Of a DNA stretch of 64,000 nucleotides, positions 26,269 through 34,748 are shown piece by piece. Under the pieces are notes generated by a model that saw only the letters and a list, made by a program, of their open reading frames with translations, did not search any database and was not told the origin of the DNA. Source of the stretch: Thermoanaerobacter kivui (GTDB lineage Bacteria > Bacillota > Thermoanaerobacteria > Thermoanaerobacterales > Thermoanaerobacteraceae). The position numbers and the translations under genes are program-made. The stretch spans positions 273,501 to 337,500 of the forward strand of contig NZ_CP009170.1 of the NCBI RefSeq assembly GCF_000763575.1. The letters are read 5' to 3'. The first letter of the stretch is position 1. Every line of letters starts with the position of its first letter.

Positions 26269-27025
26269 TGTTAACACTCCCATTGTGATGATGTTTTGCT
26301 ATTTTTACTGGATATCCGTATACTTCAGCTAATTCTCCTGCTGTAAGGTCGACGGCTTCACACTTTTCGTTGATTTTACCTTCACTCATGCATATTATTC
26401 TTGTAACCTTGTTGGTAATTGCCCAAACGTCGTGGGTTACCATTACAATTGTTATGCCTTTTTCTTTATTTAGTTTTTCAAGGATAGCGTATAAAGCCTT
26501 TTCAGACTTTGCATCAATTCCTGCTGTAGGCTCATCCAAAAAAAGTATTTCTGGTTTTGCAACTAAAGAGCGAGCTATGAAAACCCTTTGCAGTTGTCCA
26601 CCCGATAGTTTTCCTATTAAACTTTGTTTATAATCGAGCATGTCTACAATTTTTAAAGCCTCATAGACTTCTTCCCAATCTTTTTTGGATAGTCTTTTAA
26701 ATAACCCCTTTTTTGCGTATAATCCCATTGATACTACTTCTTCTACACTGGCAGGAAAAGAGGCATTAAAAGAATAAGATTTTTGGGGTACATAACTTAT
26801 AAAAGACCTATTTTTTATATTTTGTAGGTTTACTCCATCGTACAAAACTTCGCCGGAAGTGGGAATGAGATTTCCCACCATGATATTGATAAGTGTGCTT
26901 TTTCCTGACCCGTTTGGTCCAATGATTGCTATGAATTCTCCTTTATTTATTTTTAAAGAAACGTTGCTGAGAACTTTTTTACTATCGTAAGAAAAATTCA
27001 CATTTTTAAGTTCAATCAAATTCAT
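26261..27025 (-). CDS. znuC: Zinc/manganese ABC transporter ATP-binding protein, ZnuC family
   Basis: A 254-residue ABC ATPase. Walker A is GPNGSGKST, the Q-loop YVPQKSY, the signature LSGGQLQRV, Walker B ILFLDEPTAGID and the switch VTHD. A His-rich tail (AKHHHNG) is common in zinc systems. The ATG at 27025 is taken, with GGAGTAGGTGA upstream. It lies 6 nt after the znuA stop in a four-gene operon. Confidence 0.92.
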   Translation of the reverse strand: MNLIELKNVNFSYDSKKVLSNVSLKINKGEFIAIIGPNGSGKSTLINIMVGNLIPTSGEVLYDGVNLQNIKNRSFISYVPQKSYSFNASFPASVEEVVSMGLYAKKGLFKRLSKKDWEEVYEALKIVDMLDYKQSLIGKLSGGQLQRVFIARSLVAKPEILFLDEPTAGIDAKSEKALYAILEKLNKEKGITIVMVTHDVWAITNKVTRIICMSEGKINEKCEAVDLTAGELAEVYGYPVKIAKHHHNGSVNND

Positions 27026-27031
27026 TTTCAC

Positions 27032-27913
27032 CTACTCCAATGCTTTTATTAAGTTTTCAAGGTTTTGTTTCATTAAAGAGATGTAATCTTCTTTTTTCTT
27101 TATGTCCTCTTTCGTCAGTCCTTCAATAGTATTTAGAGGCAAAACTTGCACTCCTGTTTCTTTTGCTATAGTCTGTATTGGCTTTGGTGAAGTTAAAGGC
27201 TCTGTAAAAATGTACTTTATGTTTTCTTTCTTTATTAAGTTTATAATTTCACCTATTCGAGCAGGACTTGCTTCTGCCTCTTCATTCATTCCCACCAGTG
27301 CTTCTTGCTTTAGTCCATAGTCTCTTGCCAAATAATCAAAAGCGCTGTGGTATACGATAAATGTTTTGTGTTTTGTCTGTGAAAGAGCGTCAGTATATTC
27401 TTTATCAAGATTTTCTAATGTATTTTTTAAGCTTTGATAATTCTTTTCAAAATAATCTTTGCTTTTTGGGTCTGCTTTTTGCAACGCTTCCTTTATGTTT
27501 TTAGCCATTATCAAAGCTTCTTTTGGAGACAACCATATGTGTGGATTTGTCTCATTGCCGTATTTTATTGGGTTTACACCTTTTGATACTTCATAAAATG
27601 CTACATTAGGAGCATTGCTTTTTATTTTGTCAATCCAGGAATCCATACCAAGTCCTAAATACAATATAGTGTTTGCCTTTGTCATCTCAGCCACATCTTT
27701 TGTAGTAGGTTCCCAATCGTGAGGTTCAACACCCGATGGTATAATGGTTTTTACAACTATTTTGTTTCCACCTATTTTAGATGACAAGTCATAGATGGGA
27801 TAAAAAGATGCGTATACTACTGGTTTTGAAGGTTCAGCTGTCTTTGTGCCACAAGAAGTTAAACCTAAAACTAAAGCCATTATAAGTATCATAGAGATTA
27901 AAGCTTTTTTCAT
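27032..27913 (-). CDS. znuA: Zinc-binding lipoprotein of the ABC uptake system
   Basis: A 293-residue cluster A-I solute-binding protein. The lipobox is LTSC with lipid Cys21. Metal-ligand regions are visible: SGVEPHDWEPTTKD, NPHIWLSPKEAL and YHSAFDYLARDYGL, with an acidic residue in YIFTEPLTSPKP. The His-rich loop often seen in zinc-specific proteins is absent, so manganese cannot be excluded from the protein alone. It lies between the regulator gene and znuC. Confidence 0.9.
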   Translation of the reverse strand: MKKALISMILIMALVLGLTSCGTKTAEPSKPVVYASFYPIYDLSSKIGGNKIVVKTIIPSGVEPHDWEPTTKDVAEMTKANTILYLGLGMDSWIDKIKSNAPNVAFYEVSKGVNPIKYGNETNPHIWLSPKEALIMAKNIKEALQKADPKSKDYFEKNYQSLKNTLENLDKEYTDALSQTKHKTFIVYHSAFDYLARDYGLKQEALVGMNEEAEASPARIGEIINLIKKENIKYIFTEPLTSPKPIQTIAKETGVQVLPLNTIEGLTKEDIKKKEDYISLMKQNLENLIKALE

Positions 27914-27931
27914 AAATATTACCTCCGATAG

Positions 27932-28348
27932 TTAGTTTTTATTGGCTCTGCAGTCTTTGCAATAACCAACAATTTCTATTTTGTGGTCAACAATTTCAAA
28001 GTCTTTTATTTGGTTTATCCAAAGTTCAAGAGGGCATATGTTTAGCTCAAAAATTTTACCGCATTTTAGGCATTTCATAGTGTGATTGTGTATTTCTTTT
28101 TGCATTACATACATAATATTATTGCCAATTGTTGTTTCATTTAAAATATTTATGTTTTTTAAAAGGCTTAAGTTTCGATAAACTGTGTCAATGCTTATCT
28201 GAGGGAAAACCTCTTTCACTTTTTCATATATTTCCCTCACAGATAAATATCCCTGCTGGTTTAACATTATATCCAGTATTAATTCTCGCTGGGGTGTGAG
28301 CTTGTAATTGTGGTCTTTTAATTTTTTGATTGCTTCTTGTTTACGCAT
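27932..28348 (-). CDS. zur: Fur-family metal regulator, probable Zur
   Basis: A 138-residue Fur-family repressor. The winged-helix N-terminus contains LTPQRELILDIMLNQQGYLS and QISIDTVYRNLSLLKN. The dimerisation domain has HNHTMKCLKCGKIFELNICP and a C-terminal YCKDCRANKN, the two CxxC pairs of the structural zinc site. ATG 28348 is used, with AAAGG upstream; GTG 28357 is too close to it. It is the first gene of the regulator-znuACB operon. The promoter overlaps a site matching the left half of the Zur box, so zinc-dependent autoregulation is likely. Confidence 0.85.
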   Translation of the reverse strand: MRKQEAIKKLKDHNYKLTPQRELILDIMLNQQGYLSVREIYEKVKEVFPQISIDTVYRNLSLLKNINILNETTIGNNIMYVMQKEIHNHTMKCLKCGKIFELNICPLELWINQIKDFEIVDHKIEIVGYCKDCRANKN

Positions 28349-28390
28349 TGTAATCACAACCTTTTATTAAATAAGAAATCTTTCTTAATT

Positions 28391-28408
28391 AAGATAATAT
28401 TACGATTT
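28391..28408. promoter_or_regulatory. Zur-box-like operator
   Basis: Read on the minus strand, AAATCGTAATATTATCTT carries the left half AAATCGTAAT of the Bacillus Zur box exactly, with a degenerate right half. It covers the -10 of the operon promoter. Confidence 0.65.
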
Positions 28409-28422
28409 AACAAAAATGTCAA
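28394..28422 (-). promoter_or_regulatory. Sigma-A promoter of the zur-znuACB operon
   Basis: TTGACA (28422-28417), a 17-nt spacer and TATTAT (28399-28394) on the minus strand. Confidence 0.75.
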
Positions 28423-28472
28423 CAGAAATTTTGTTATAAATTTATATAAAATGTTAACTTTTACATATGCTA

Positions 28473-28501
28473 TTGATATTTGAAAAAATGTTTTCTATAA
28501 T
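28473..28501 (+). promoter_or_regulatory. Distal promoter upstream of lemA
   Basis: TTGATA (28473-28478), a 17-nt spacer and TATAAT (28496-28501). A second TATAAT with a weak -35 lies at 28664-28669, close to lemA. A 13-codon open frame (28556-28597; RBS AAAAGGTGAT) lies between the two promoters. Confidence 0.6.
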
Positions 28502-28703
28502 AAAAAAGTAAAGATGTTTAAAAATCAAAATTTGTATAGAAAAAGGTGATCCAAATGAAAGAATACAGAAAAATATTAGAGAATATTATAAATTAACATT
28601 AAAAAAGTAATAATAGGAAAAAGAGAATATGGAAATATAGATTTTACTTTACAAAATAAATTGTATAATAGTATTGTAAAAAATTTTTGAGAGGGGAATG
28701 GAA

Positions 28704-29276
28704 GTGAAAAATCCTTTAGTCGTTGTATTGATTGTTTTAGTTTTAATAGTTATACTGGCATTTGGGACGATTTACGGCACATATAATCAACTGGTAGCAT
28801 TAGACGAAAATGTAAACAGTAAATGGAGCCAGATTGACAACCAGCTCCAAAGAAGGGCTGATTTAATTCCTAATTTAGTTGAGACTGTTAAAGGATATGC
28901 AGCCCATGAAAAAGAAGTTTTTGAAAGTGTAAATAAAGCGAGAGAAAAACTTTTAAGCGCTAACACTGTTGCTGAAAAAGCAGCTTCAAATGATGAATTA
29001 AATACAGCATTGGGAAGGCTTCTTGCTATTGCAGAAAATTACCCTAATTTAAAAGCTGATGCAAATTTCAGGCAGTTAAGCGACGAACTAGCGGGGACTG
29101 AAAACAGAATAGCTGTAGCGAGAATGGATTATAACAATGCTGTTCAGGCGTATAATACCAAGATAAGGTCTTTTCCTACCTCTATCATTGCTAATATGTT
29201 TGGCTTTAAAGAGAGAGAATATTTTAAAGCAGATGAAGCTGCAAAAACTGTGCCCAAGGTGGATTTTTCCAAATAA
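28704..29276 (+). CDS. lemA: LemA family membrane protein
   Basis: A 190-residue LemA-family protein. An N-terminal transmembrane helix (about 5-27) is followed by a helical bundle domain. The family signature is NSKWSQIDNQLQRRADLIPN, with LVETVKGYAAHEKEVFE after it. The GTG at 28704 is favoured because GAGGGG ends 7 nt upstream; the in-frame ATG at 28698 lies 1 nt from it. LemA genes are usually followed by a TPM-domain gene. Here that partner is 5.5 kb downstream (34749), separated by unrelated DNA. The biochemical function of LemA is not established. Confidence 0.9.
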   Translation: MKNPLVVVLIVLVLIVILAFGTIYGTYNQLVALDENVNSKWSQIDNQLQRRADLIPNLVETVKGYAAHEKEVFESVNKAREKLLSANTVAEKAASNDELNTALGRLLAIAENYPNLKADANFRQLSDELAGTENRIAVARMDYNNAVQAYNTKIRSFPTSIIANMFGFKEREYFKADEAAKTVPKVDFSK

Positions 29277-29384
29277 GCATTCCTGTAATAAATTAAAATA
29301 GGACTTTGCAAAAATGGTTAATATTTTACTTTATCTCAGTTTTTTGCGGAGGTCCTGTTGTCAAAATGTTGAAGCTGATGGGTT

Positions 29385-29438
29385 ATTTTAATCGGTGTGG
29401 CTGCAGGTTGTGCTTTGTGGCGCTACCTTATGCTGTAA
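29385..29438 (+). pseudogene. C-terminal fragment of an unidentified membrane protein
   Basis: A short frame ending at TAA 29436-29438 reads ILIGVAAGCALWRYLML, a typical last transmembrane helix. Nothing upstream in the frame is recognisable. It may belong to the same decayed import as the adjacent LysR remnant. Confidence 0.3.
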
Positions 29439-29998
29439 TTATAAAGGTGTTTTATAAACTCTTCGAACAGATTCGACTTGAACTTATCTTTATGATAAAT
29501 GATGCTAAACTTCCTTTCAAACCTTATATTTTCAATGTCAACTTTTACGAGCCTACCGCCTCTTATCTCCTTTTTCACGGCCAGCTTGGATATGACCGAA
29601 ACGCCTATATTGGCTTGGACGGCCTTTTTTATGGCCTCTGTATTGTTAAGAACGTATTTTATTCTGTACCTCATATTATTTTTCGCCATGGTCTCCTCAA
29701 AAACCTCCCTCGTCCCGCTTCCCTTTTCTCGCATGATTATATCCTCATTTTCAATCTCTGCGGGGCTGATGCTTTTTTTTCTGCCCACCTGTGGTTTTTT
29801 GAGCATACAAGATATAGCTCATCGTCTATATAGGGTGTTACAACAATGTCCCTTGAATGAACTGGCCCTTCGACAATGCCAAGGTCTATAGAATTGTCAA
29901 ATATCAGCTTTTCTATCCCTGCCGTATTGTCAATCGTAAAGTAGACGTCGACACTGAACCTTTTCCTGAACTCGCCGATTATCTCCGGGAGCAGGTAA
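29423..29998 (-). pseudogene. LysR-family regulator remnant, substrate-binding domain only
   Basis: The minus strand encodes a CysL/CbbR-like effector domain in two frames. The upstream part reads LLPEIIGEFRKRFSVDVYFT, then IDLGIVEGPVHSRDIVV. The downstream part reads ENEDIIMREKGSGTREVFEE and NIGVSVISKLAVKKEIRGGR. The frames join near an 8-A run (29772-29779). The HTH domain and start are missing beyond about 29998. It is therefore a pseudogene with truncation and frameshift. Base composition is richer in GC than the flanking operons, which fits acquired and decaying DNA. Confidence 0.8.
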
Positions 29999-30214
29999 AT
30001 TCATAATATCATATTATTTTACTAATGAAAAGATAAAAGGAAAATTTTGGTATTATTTAACTCCCTCAAGTCTTGCGCTTTACTGCCTTTGTGATTTTTT
30101 CGAATTTTAGAGTTTAGTTTACTATAGTATAAAGAAATAGACGCACAAAATTGTAAGTTTATGCAAATGATCATTCATAATATAATTGTTATGCATAATA
30201 TAACTATTTATTAT
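29999..30214. other. AT-rich spacer upstream of asrABC
   Basis: No gene is visible. CATAATATAA occurs twice (30176-30200 region), a possible regulator site upstream of the asr promoter. Confidence 0.4.
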
Positions 30215-30243
30215 TAGACTAAAATTTTTGTAAATGTTATAAT
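30215..30243 (+). promoter_or_regulatory. Promoter of asrABC
   Basis: TAGACT (30215-30220), a 17-nt spacer and TATAAT (30238-30243). The -10 lies within the first of two tandem 21-bp units. Confidence 0.5.
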
Positions 30244-30273
30244 TATATCAAAGAATGTTATAATTATATCAAA
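30233..30273. repeat. Tandem 21-bp duplication in the asr leader
   Basis: AATGTTATAATTATATCAAA is present twice in tandem (30233-30252 and 30254-30273), each with a TATAAT core, between the -35 element and the asrA ribosome binding site. Confidence 0.8.
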
Positions 30274-30298
30274 TTAGTTGGTTAAGAGGAGGAGGAAG

Positions 30299-31378
30299 AT
30301 GAGCTATTGTGTAAACATTAAAAGGATGAATGAAATCTTAAAAGAATTGCAAAAAGAGTATAAGATATATGCTCCTGTGCGCTTTGAAAAGCGTGGTCGT
30401 TATTCAGACACTGATTTGATCAGATATGCAGAAATTAATTCAATTGAGGATGTAGTCTACGATGAGAAATCAGATTTCTCACCAAAGGAAGTGATATATC
30501 CGATTACCCAGCGATTATTCTACTTTACTGAAGATGAATATATGGAAAGCAAAGTGGATGACAAAAAGATTCTGATACTTGCTCGCCCTTGTGACATAAA
30601 TGGTTTTAGACGACTTGATACCATATTTCTCAAAAACGGGGGAACGGAAGATATTTACTACAAGCGTTTACGGGAAAAAGTAAAATTTATTTTAATGGAA
30701 TGCAAAAAAGGAGGTTGGGATAGTTGTTTTTGCGTCTCAATGGGTTCTAATAAAACCGACGACTACAGTTTAGCAATTAGATTTGATAGTGATAACATAT
30801 TGGTAGAAATAAAAGACAATGAATTTACCGGTTTATTTGCCAATGAAAAAGAAGTAGAATTTACTCCTGAATTTGTTACTTCTAACCCGACAAAAGTTAA
30901 TATTCCTGAAATTGATAGCTATGAGTTATTAAAAAAAATTTACGATCTCGATATGTGGAAAAGTTATAATTCAAGATGTATAAGCTGTGGAGCCTGTACC
31001 GCCGTGTGTATAACTTGCAGCTGTTTTACCACATTAGACGTAACATACACTGAAAACGGAAAAGTTGGCGAGAGGAGAAGGGTTCAGGCCAGCTGTATGC
31101 ACGAAGATTTCACGACAATGGCAGGTGGATTAAGTTTCAGAAAAACTGCGGGAGAGCGGATGAGATTCAGAACTCTGCATAAAATTTATGACTACAAACT
31201 TCGTTTTAAAGACGAACACATGTGTGTAGGATGCGGGCGATGTGATGAAAGATGTCCTGAATTAATATCTTTTCCTGCTACAATTAATCGCTTGTACGAT
31301 GAAGTGGAAAAACTCAAAAAAGCGGAGACAATTAAAAAAGATATAAGGCAAACAGCATCAATTGAGGAGGTAAAGTAA
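30299..31378 (+). CDS. asrA: Anaerobic sulfite reductase subunit A
   Basis: A 359-residue iron-sulfur protein, the ferredoxin-like electron-entry subunit of AsrABC. Two [4Fe-4S] Cys clusters are seen near residues 220-240 (CISCGACTAVCITCSCF) and 305-320 (CVGCGRCDERCPE). The N-terminal half has the family feature LARPCDINGFRRLDTIFLKN. The ATG at 30299 follows AGGAGGAGG; an in-frame GTG at 30278 overlaps that site. The enzyme reduces sulfite to sulfide with NADH in anaerobes. First gene of a tight three-gene operon. Confidence 0.93.
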   Translation: MSYCVNIKRMNEILKELQKEYKIYAPVRFEKRGRYSDTDLIRYAEINSIEDVVYDEKSDFSPKEVIYPITQRLFYFTEDEYMESKVDDKKILILARPCDINGFRRLDTIFLKNGGTEDIYYKRLREKVKFILMECKKGGWDSCFCVSMGSNKTDDYSLAIRFDSDNILVEIKDNEFTGLFANEKEVEFTPEFVTSNPTKVNIPEIDSYELLKKIYDLDMWKSYNSRCISCGACTAVCITCSCFTTLDVTYTENGKVGERRRVQASCMHEDFTTMAGGLSFRKTAGERMRFRTLHKIYDYKLRFKDEHMCVGCGRCDERCPELISFPATINRLYDEVEKLKKAETIKKDIRQTASIEEVK

Positions 31379-32170
31379 ATGAGTGGAAATATAATGCTTC
31401 CAACTCCCCATAAAATAATCGATATTATACGCGAAACAGAAAATGAATATACTTTCAGGATAGAAACCATTGCAAAGGTAAAACATGGACAATTCTTTCA
31501 GGTATCTTTACCTAAGGTAGGAGAAGCCCCCATATCGGTAAGTGCGATGGGAGATGGTTGGGTAGAGCTCACCATACGAAAAGTGGGAAAGGTCACCAAT
31601 GAAATATTTAATTTAAAACCCGGTGATAAGATATTTATGCGAGGGCCTTATGGTAATCCATTTCCTCTAGATGATTTTAAGGGTAAGGATTTAGTTATTA
31701 TCGCTGGTGGTACTGGGGTTTCCCCCGTCAGAAGCCTTTTAAAGTATTTTTATGAACATCCAGATGAAATACACTCTCTGTATTTCATTGCGGGATTTAA
31801 GGACGAAAAGAGTATACTGTTCAAGGAGGATTTAAGTAATTTTAGAAAAAGGTTTAACACGATTTATACTCTTGATAAAGATAAGATAGAAGGCTTTGAG
31901 GTCGGCTTTGTTACAGAGCACATTCAAAAAATACCGTTTAACAATTTTGAAAATTACAATGTAGTAATTGTAGGTCCTCCTGTTATGATGCACTTTGCTG
32001 CTTTAGAATGTTTAAAGAAGGGTGTGACCGAAGATAAAATCTGGTTATCTTTTGAAAGAAAAATGTCTTGTGGTGTTGGCAAGTGTGGCCATTGCAAGAT
32101 AAATGAGACATATGTTTGCTTGGAAGGACCTGTCTTTAATTATACTAAAGCAAAAAATCTGTTGGATTAA
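31379..32170 (+). CDS. asrB: Anaerobic sulfite reductase subunit B
   Basis: A 263-residue FAD/NAD(P)-binding protein of the ferredoxin reductase type. The FAD barrel is at about 1-100 (KPGDKIFMRGPYGNPFPL), the NAD domain at about 105-225 (DLVIIAGGTGVSPVRSLL), and a C-terminal [2Fe-2S] Cys motif is CGVGKCGHCKINETYVC. It passes electrons from NADH to AsrA and AsrC. The ATG directly abuts the asrA stop, with GAGGAGG upstream. Confidence 0.94.
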   Translation: MSGNIMLPTPHKIIDIIRETENEYTFRIETIAKVKHGQFFQVSLPKVGEAPISVSAMGDGWVELTIRKVGKVTNEIFNLKPGDKIFMRGPYGNPFPLDDFKGKDLVIIAGGTGVSPVRSLLKYFYEHPDEIHSLYFIAGFKDEKSILFKEDLSNFRKRFNTIYTLDKDKIEGFEVGFVTEHIQKIPFNNFENYNVVIVGPPVMMHFAALECLKKGVTEDKIWLSFERKMSCGVGKCGHCKINETYVCLEGPVFNYTKAKNLLD

Positions 32171-32186
32171 TAGGAGGGATAATTAT

Positions 32187-33200
32187 ATGAGTTATGATAT
32201 AGATATAAAAAAACTTCGAAAAAATTGTTACCGCCAGTCAAAAGTGCGTGGGGAATTCATGCTCCAAATGCGTGTTCCTGGTGGTGTCATAGAGGCAAAA
32301 TATTTATCGCTCTTTCAGCATATTGCGGAAACCTGGGGAAATGGAGAATTTCACTTTGGGCTCAGGCAGACGGTGTCAATACCAGGGATCAAATATGAAT
32401 ATATAGATGAGGTTAACAAATATATAAGACCATATATCGAAGAAATTGAAGTAAATTTATGCGGCGTTGATATGGTAGTTGATGACAACGGGTATCCGAC
32501 TATAGGTGCTCGTAATATAATGGCTTGCATAGGCAATCGCCACTGTATAAAAGCCAATATAGACACAACCGACCTTGCTAGAAAGATAGAAAAAGTCATA
32601 TTCCCCAGTGACTATCATATAAAGATAAGCATAGCAGGATGTCCTAACGACTGTGCTAAAGCTCATTTCACTGATTTCGGCATAATAGGTATTACAAAAA
32701 CTGAATACGATTATGAACGCTGTATAGGGTGTAAAAAGTGTGTAGAAGCGTGTGCTCGTCATGCAACGGGTGTTTTATCTGTAGAAAAAGGAAAAATCGT
32801 GAAAGATACCTGCTGCTGTGTCGGTTGTGGCGAATGCGTCCTAGTGTGTCCAACCGGTGCTTGGACCAGGAACCCTAAAAAATTCTACAGGGTATTGATC
32901 GGTGGCAGAACAGGAAAGCAAACACCTCGTATGGGAAAAATCTTTTTAAACTGGGTTACAGAAGATGTAGTTTTAGGCGTACTTAAAAACTGGGAGACAT
33001 TTTCTGCTGATGTTATGAACAACAAACCTGAATACATCCATGGTGGACACCTTATTGACAAAGTGGGATATGACAAATTTAAAGAAATGATATTAAAAGA
33101 TGTCAAACTAAATCCAGAAGCTATGGTGGCTCAAAGGGTATTATGGGCAGAAACCGAATACAGGTCTAATTTTAATGTAAAACCCGTAACCCAACGTTAA
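32187..33200 (+). CDS. asrC: Anaerobic sulfite reductase subunit C, siroheme protein
   Basis: A 337-residue nitrite/sulfite reductase family subunit carrying siroheme-[4Fe-4S] and a ferredoxin insert. Siroheme/cluster Cys positions fall in ACIGNRHCIKANIDT and ISIAGCPNDCAKAHFTDFG. The inserted 2[4Fe-4S] ferredoxin reads CIGCKKCVEACARHA and CCVGCGECVLVCPTGAW. The ATG at 32187 follows GGAGGG; a longer reading into asrB lacks a site. Its siroheme needs precorrin-2, whose synthesis genes lie at 59-64 kb. No clear terminator follows. Confidence 0.94.
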   Translation: MSYDIDIKKLRKNCYRQSKVRGEFMLQMRVPGGVIEAKYLSLFQHIAETWGNGEFHFGLRQTVSIPGIKYEYIDEVNKYIRPYIEEIEVNLCGVDMVVDDNGYPTIGARNIMACIGNRHCIKANIDTTDLARKIEKVIFPSDYHIKISIAGCPNDCAKAHFTDFGIIGITKTEYDYERCIGCKKCVEACARHATGVLSVEKGKIVKDTCCCVGCGECVLVCPTGAWTRNPKKFYRVLIGGRTGKQTPRMGKIFLNWVTEDVVLGVLKNWETFSADVMNNKPEYIHGGHLIDKVGYDKFKEMILKDVKLNPEAMVAQRVLWAETEYRSNFNVKPVTQR

Positions 33201-33911
33201 TGTTAAAGAAAAAACAGTGAGGAACATGCGCTATACTATCTGTACGCAATTAGATATAACATAAATAATATCCATCTTCCGAATAATCTAAAGTCTATGG
33301 GCTACTACAATAGTAGTACGCCCTTTATTAGCATCTTCAGCACTTTTGTTTTTCTGAGGCTGAATCTAAAAACGGAAGCAGGCTTTATCAACAATATAGG
33401 AGTATCAGTTGCACAAAATGAACGATTGGCTGAAGTTATTAACCGTATGGATGATGAAGCTGATTATAATGTTGTTAAAAAAGAAGTTTTTGTAACTTGA
33501 TGTAGTTTAACAAAGATCTAGAATAGGGCAGGTGAATAAGATTGATGAAAGAAATTGTAGATTCTCATCTCATGTACATGTTTCATTACTTCCATTCGAA
33601 GGATGGGAGAGTATGGCACTAGCCGGAGTAAGGAAAATTATTGGCTGCTTCCTATTTTTTGGGCAAAACATGCAGAAACACTCTTTGATCATTTCCATCA
33701 GATGTTAACTCTTTCTATAAGTAATGCCGCTGAAAATGATATTAAGCTTTACGTTGCTGCTATGATCCGCTGAGCGTACCCAAACCGTGTGGTACCTAGA
33801 ATTGAACGGAGCTTCCCCGGAAATCATTGCTCGAATTTGAGGCCTAACGCTTCTCCGCGTAATAATATAACCTAATTTTTTAGAAAAGGCAACATATTTT
33901 AAAAATTTGTA
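33201..33911. other. Decayed, gene-poor DNA downstream of asrC
   Basis: Short frames only. A 67-codon frame (33297-33500) ends AQNERLAEVINRMDDEADYN and is unrecognised. Two overlapping frames could be one frameshifted small gene: 33545-33622 (MKEIVDSHLMYMFHYFHSK, preceded by GGCAGGTGA) and 33603-33773 (ENYWLLPIFWAKHAETLFDH). I cannot name either. A GC-richer stretch at 33770-33860 holds nothing identifiable. Confidence 0.4.
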
Positions 33912-33940
33912 TTGATACTTATTATTATCTATGCTAATAT
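33912..33940 (+). promoter_or_regulatory. Orphan sigma-A promoter
   Basis: TTGATA (33912-33917), a 17-nt spacer and TAATAT (33935-33940). It is followed by about 230 nt of untranslated sequence and then a start (GGGAGAAG before GTG at 34174) whose frame ends after four codons, at the edge of the IS110 remnant. Confidence 0.45.
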
Positions 33941-34188
33941 ACTAGACATGAGGAAAAGTAAATTAAATTATCAAAAACAAAAACTAAATTATACAAAATA
34001 TGTAATATATAAACGTCAAAAACTTCATTTGAGCATTGAAAATTAAATGAATGTGAAAAGGGAGTCTAAACGAAAGAATGTAATACATTAAAATAGTTTA
34101 AATTTAGCGAAAAAATGATATTTTTAAAGCTTAATTAAGTTAATCACAAAATATTGAGATAGGGAGAAGTAGTGTGAAAGTAAAATAG

Positions 34189-34480
34189 TTAAATTTGGGC
34201 ATAAGGAGTAAGACCAGCCCAAGAGCAAAGGTGCTTGTCAGATTTAAAAACTGTCATATCCGTGCCAATTTCAGCGATGATATAAGTTGCCGATTTTTCG
34301 GTTATGCCAGGTAGGGTAACAGAGATATCAATCAAGTCTTGATAAGGTTTGGCCAATTGAGAAATGGCTTTATCCAACTCAGAAACACAAAGATTGATAA
34401 AGTCATAGTGTTTTCTGCAAACCTTCATCTTGACTGATTGATCAACCCTAGAGATAAAAATTAAAATATATAGACATTGA
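34189..34480 (-). pseudogene. IS110-family transposase remnant (Transposase_20 part)
   Basis: The minus strand reads LAKPYQDLIDISVTLPGITE, then KSATYIIAEIGTDMTVF and HLCSWAGLTP. This is the C-terminal helix-hairpin-helix region of IS110 transposases (family knowledge). The catalytic N-terminal DEDD domain is missing and the frame stops just after WAGLTP. The open frame extends to 34605 but that part is not transposase-like. A dead fragment. Confidence 0.8.
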
Positions 34481-34748
34481 CTGAATATCCAGCACAAAAA
34501 CACTAAGGAATTGCTTATACAATGATTAGTGTACGTGATCAAAGTCACACTTATTTGTGCTTGAGAAGATATTCTACACATGTTAAAATGCGGACTTGAG
34601 TCCAATGAGTGGTAAAAATAATTCCACTCCCTCCTCCGTGCTTTGTAGTATATCTATATATTTTAAAGAAATTATATCAAAAATATCGCTCAATAGCACA
34701 CTTTCATTACAATTTGTGCTTGAGCAAAGCGAAAGGATGTGGGTTAAA
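34481..34748. other. Gene-free DNA with a 13-bp direct repeat upstream of the TPM gene
   Basis: ATTTGTGCTTGAG occurs at 34553-34565 and 34712-34724. The second copy leads into the ribosome binding site AAAGGATG of the TPM-domain gene. No promoter of good quality is seen for that gene. Confidence 0.45.

Noticed and set aside
29306-29891. Overlapping rightward open frames opposite the LysR remnant
   Set aside because: They are antisense to recognisable LysR sequence and show no family similarity.
34481-34605. N-terminal part of the open frame containing the IS110 fragment
   Set aside because: This stretch has no transposase similarity and is probably chance open sequence joined to the remnant.
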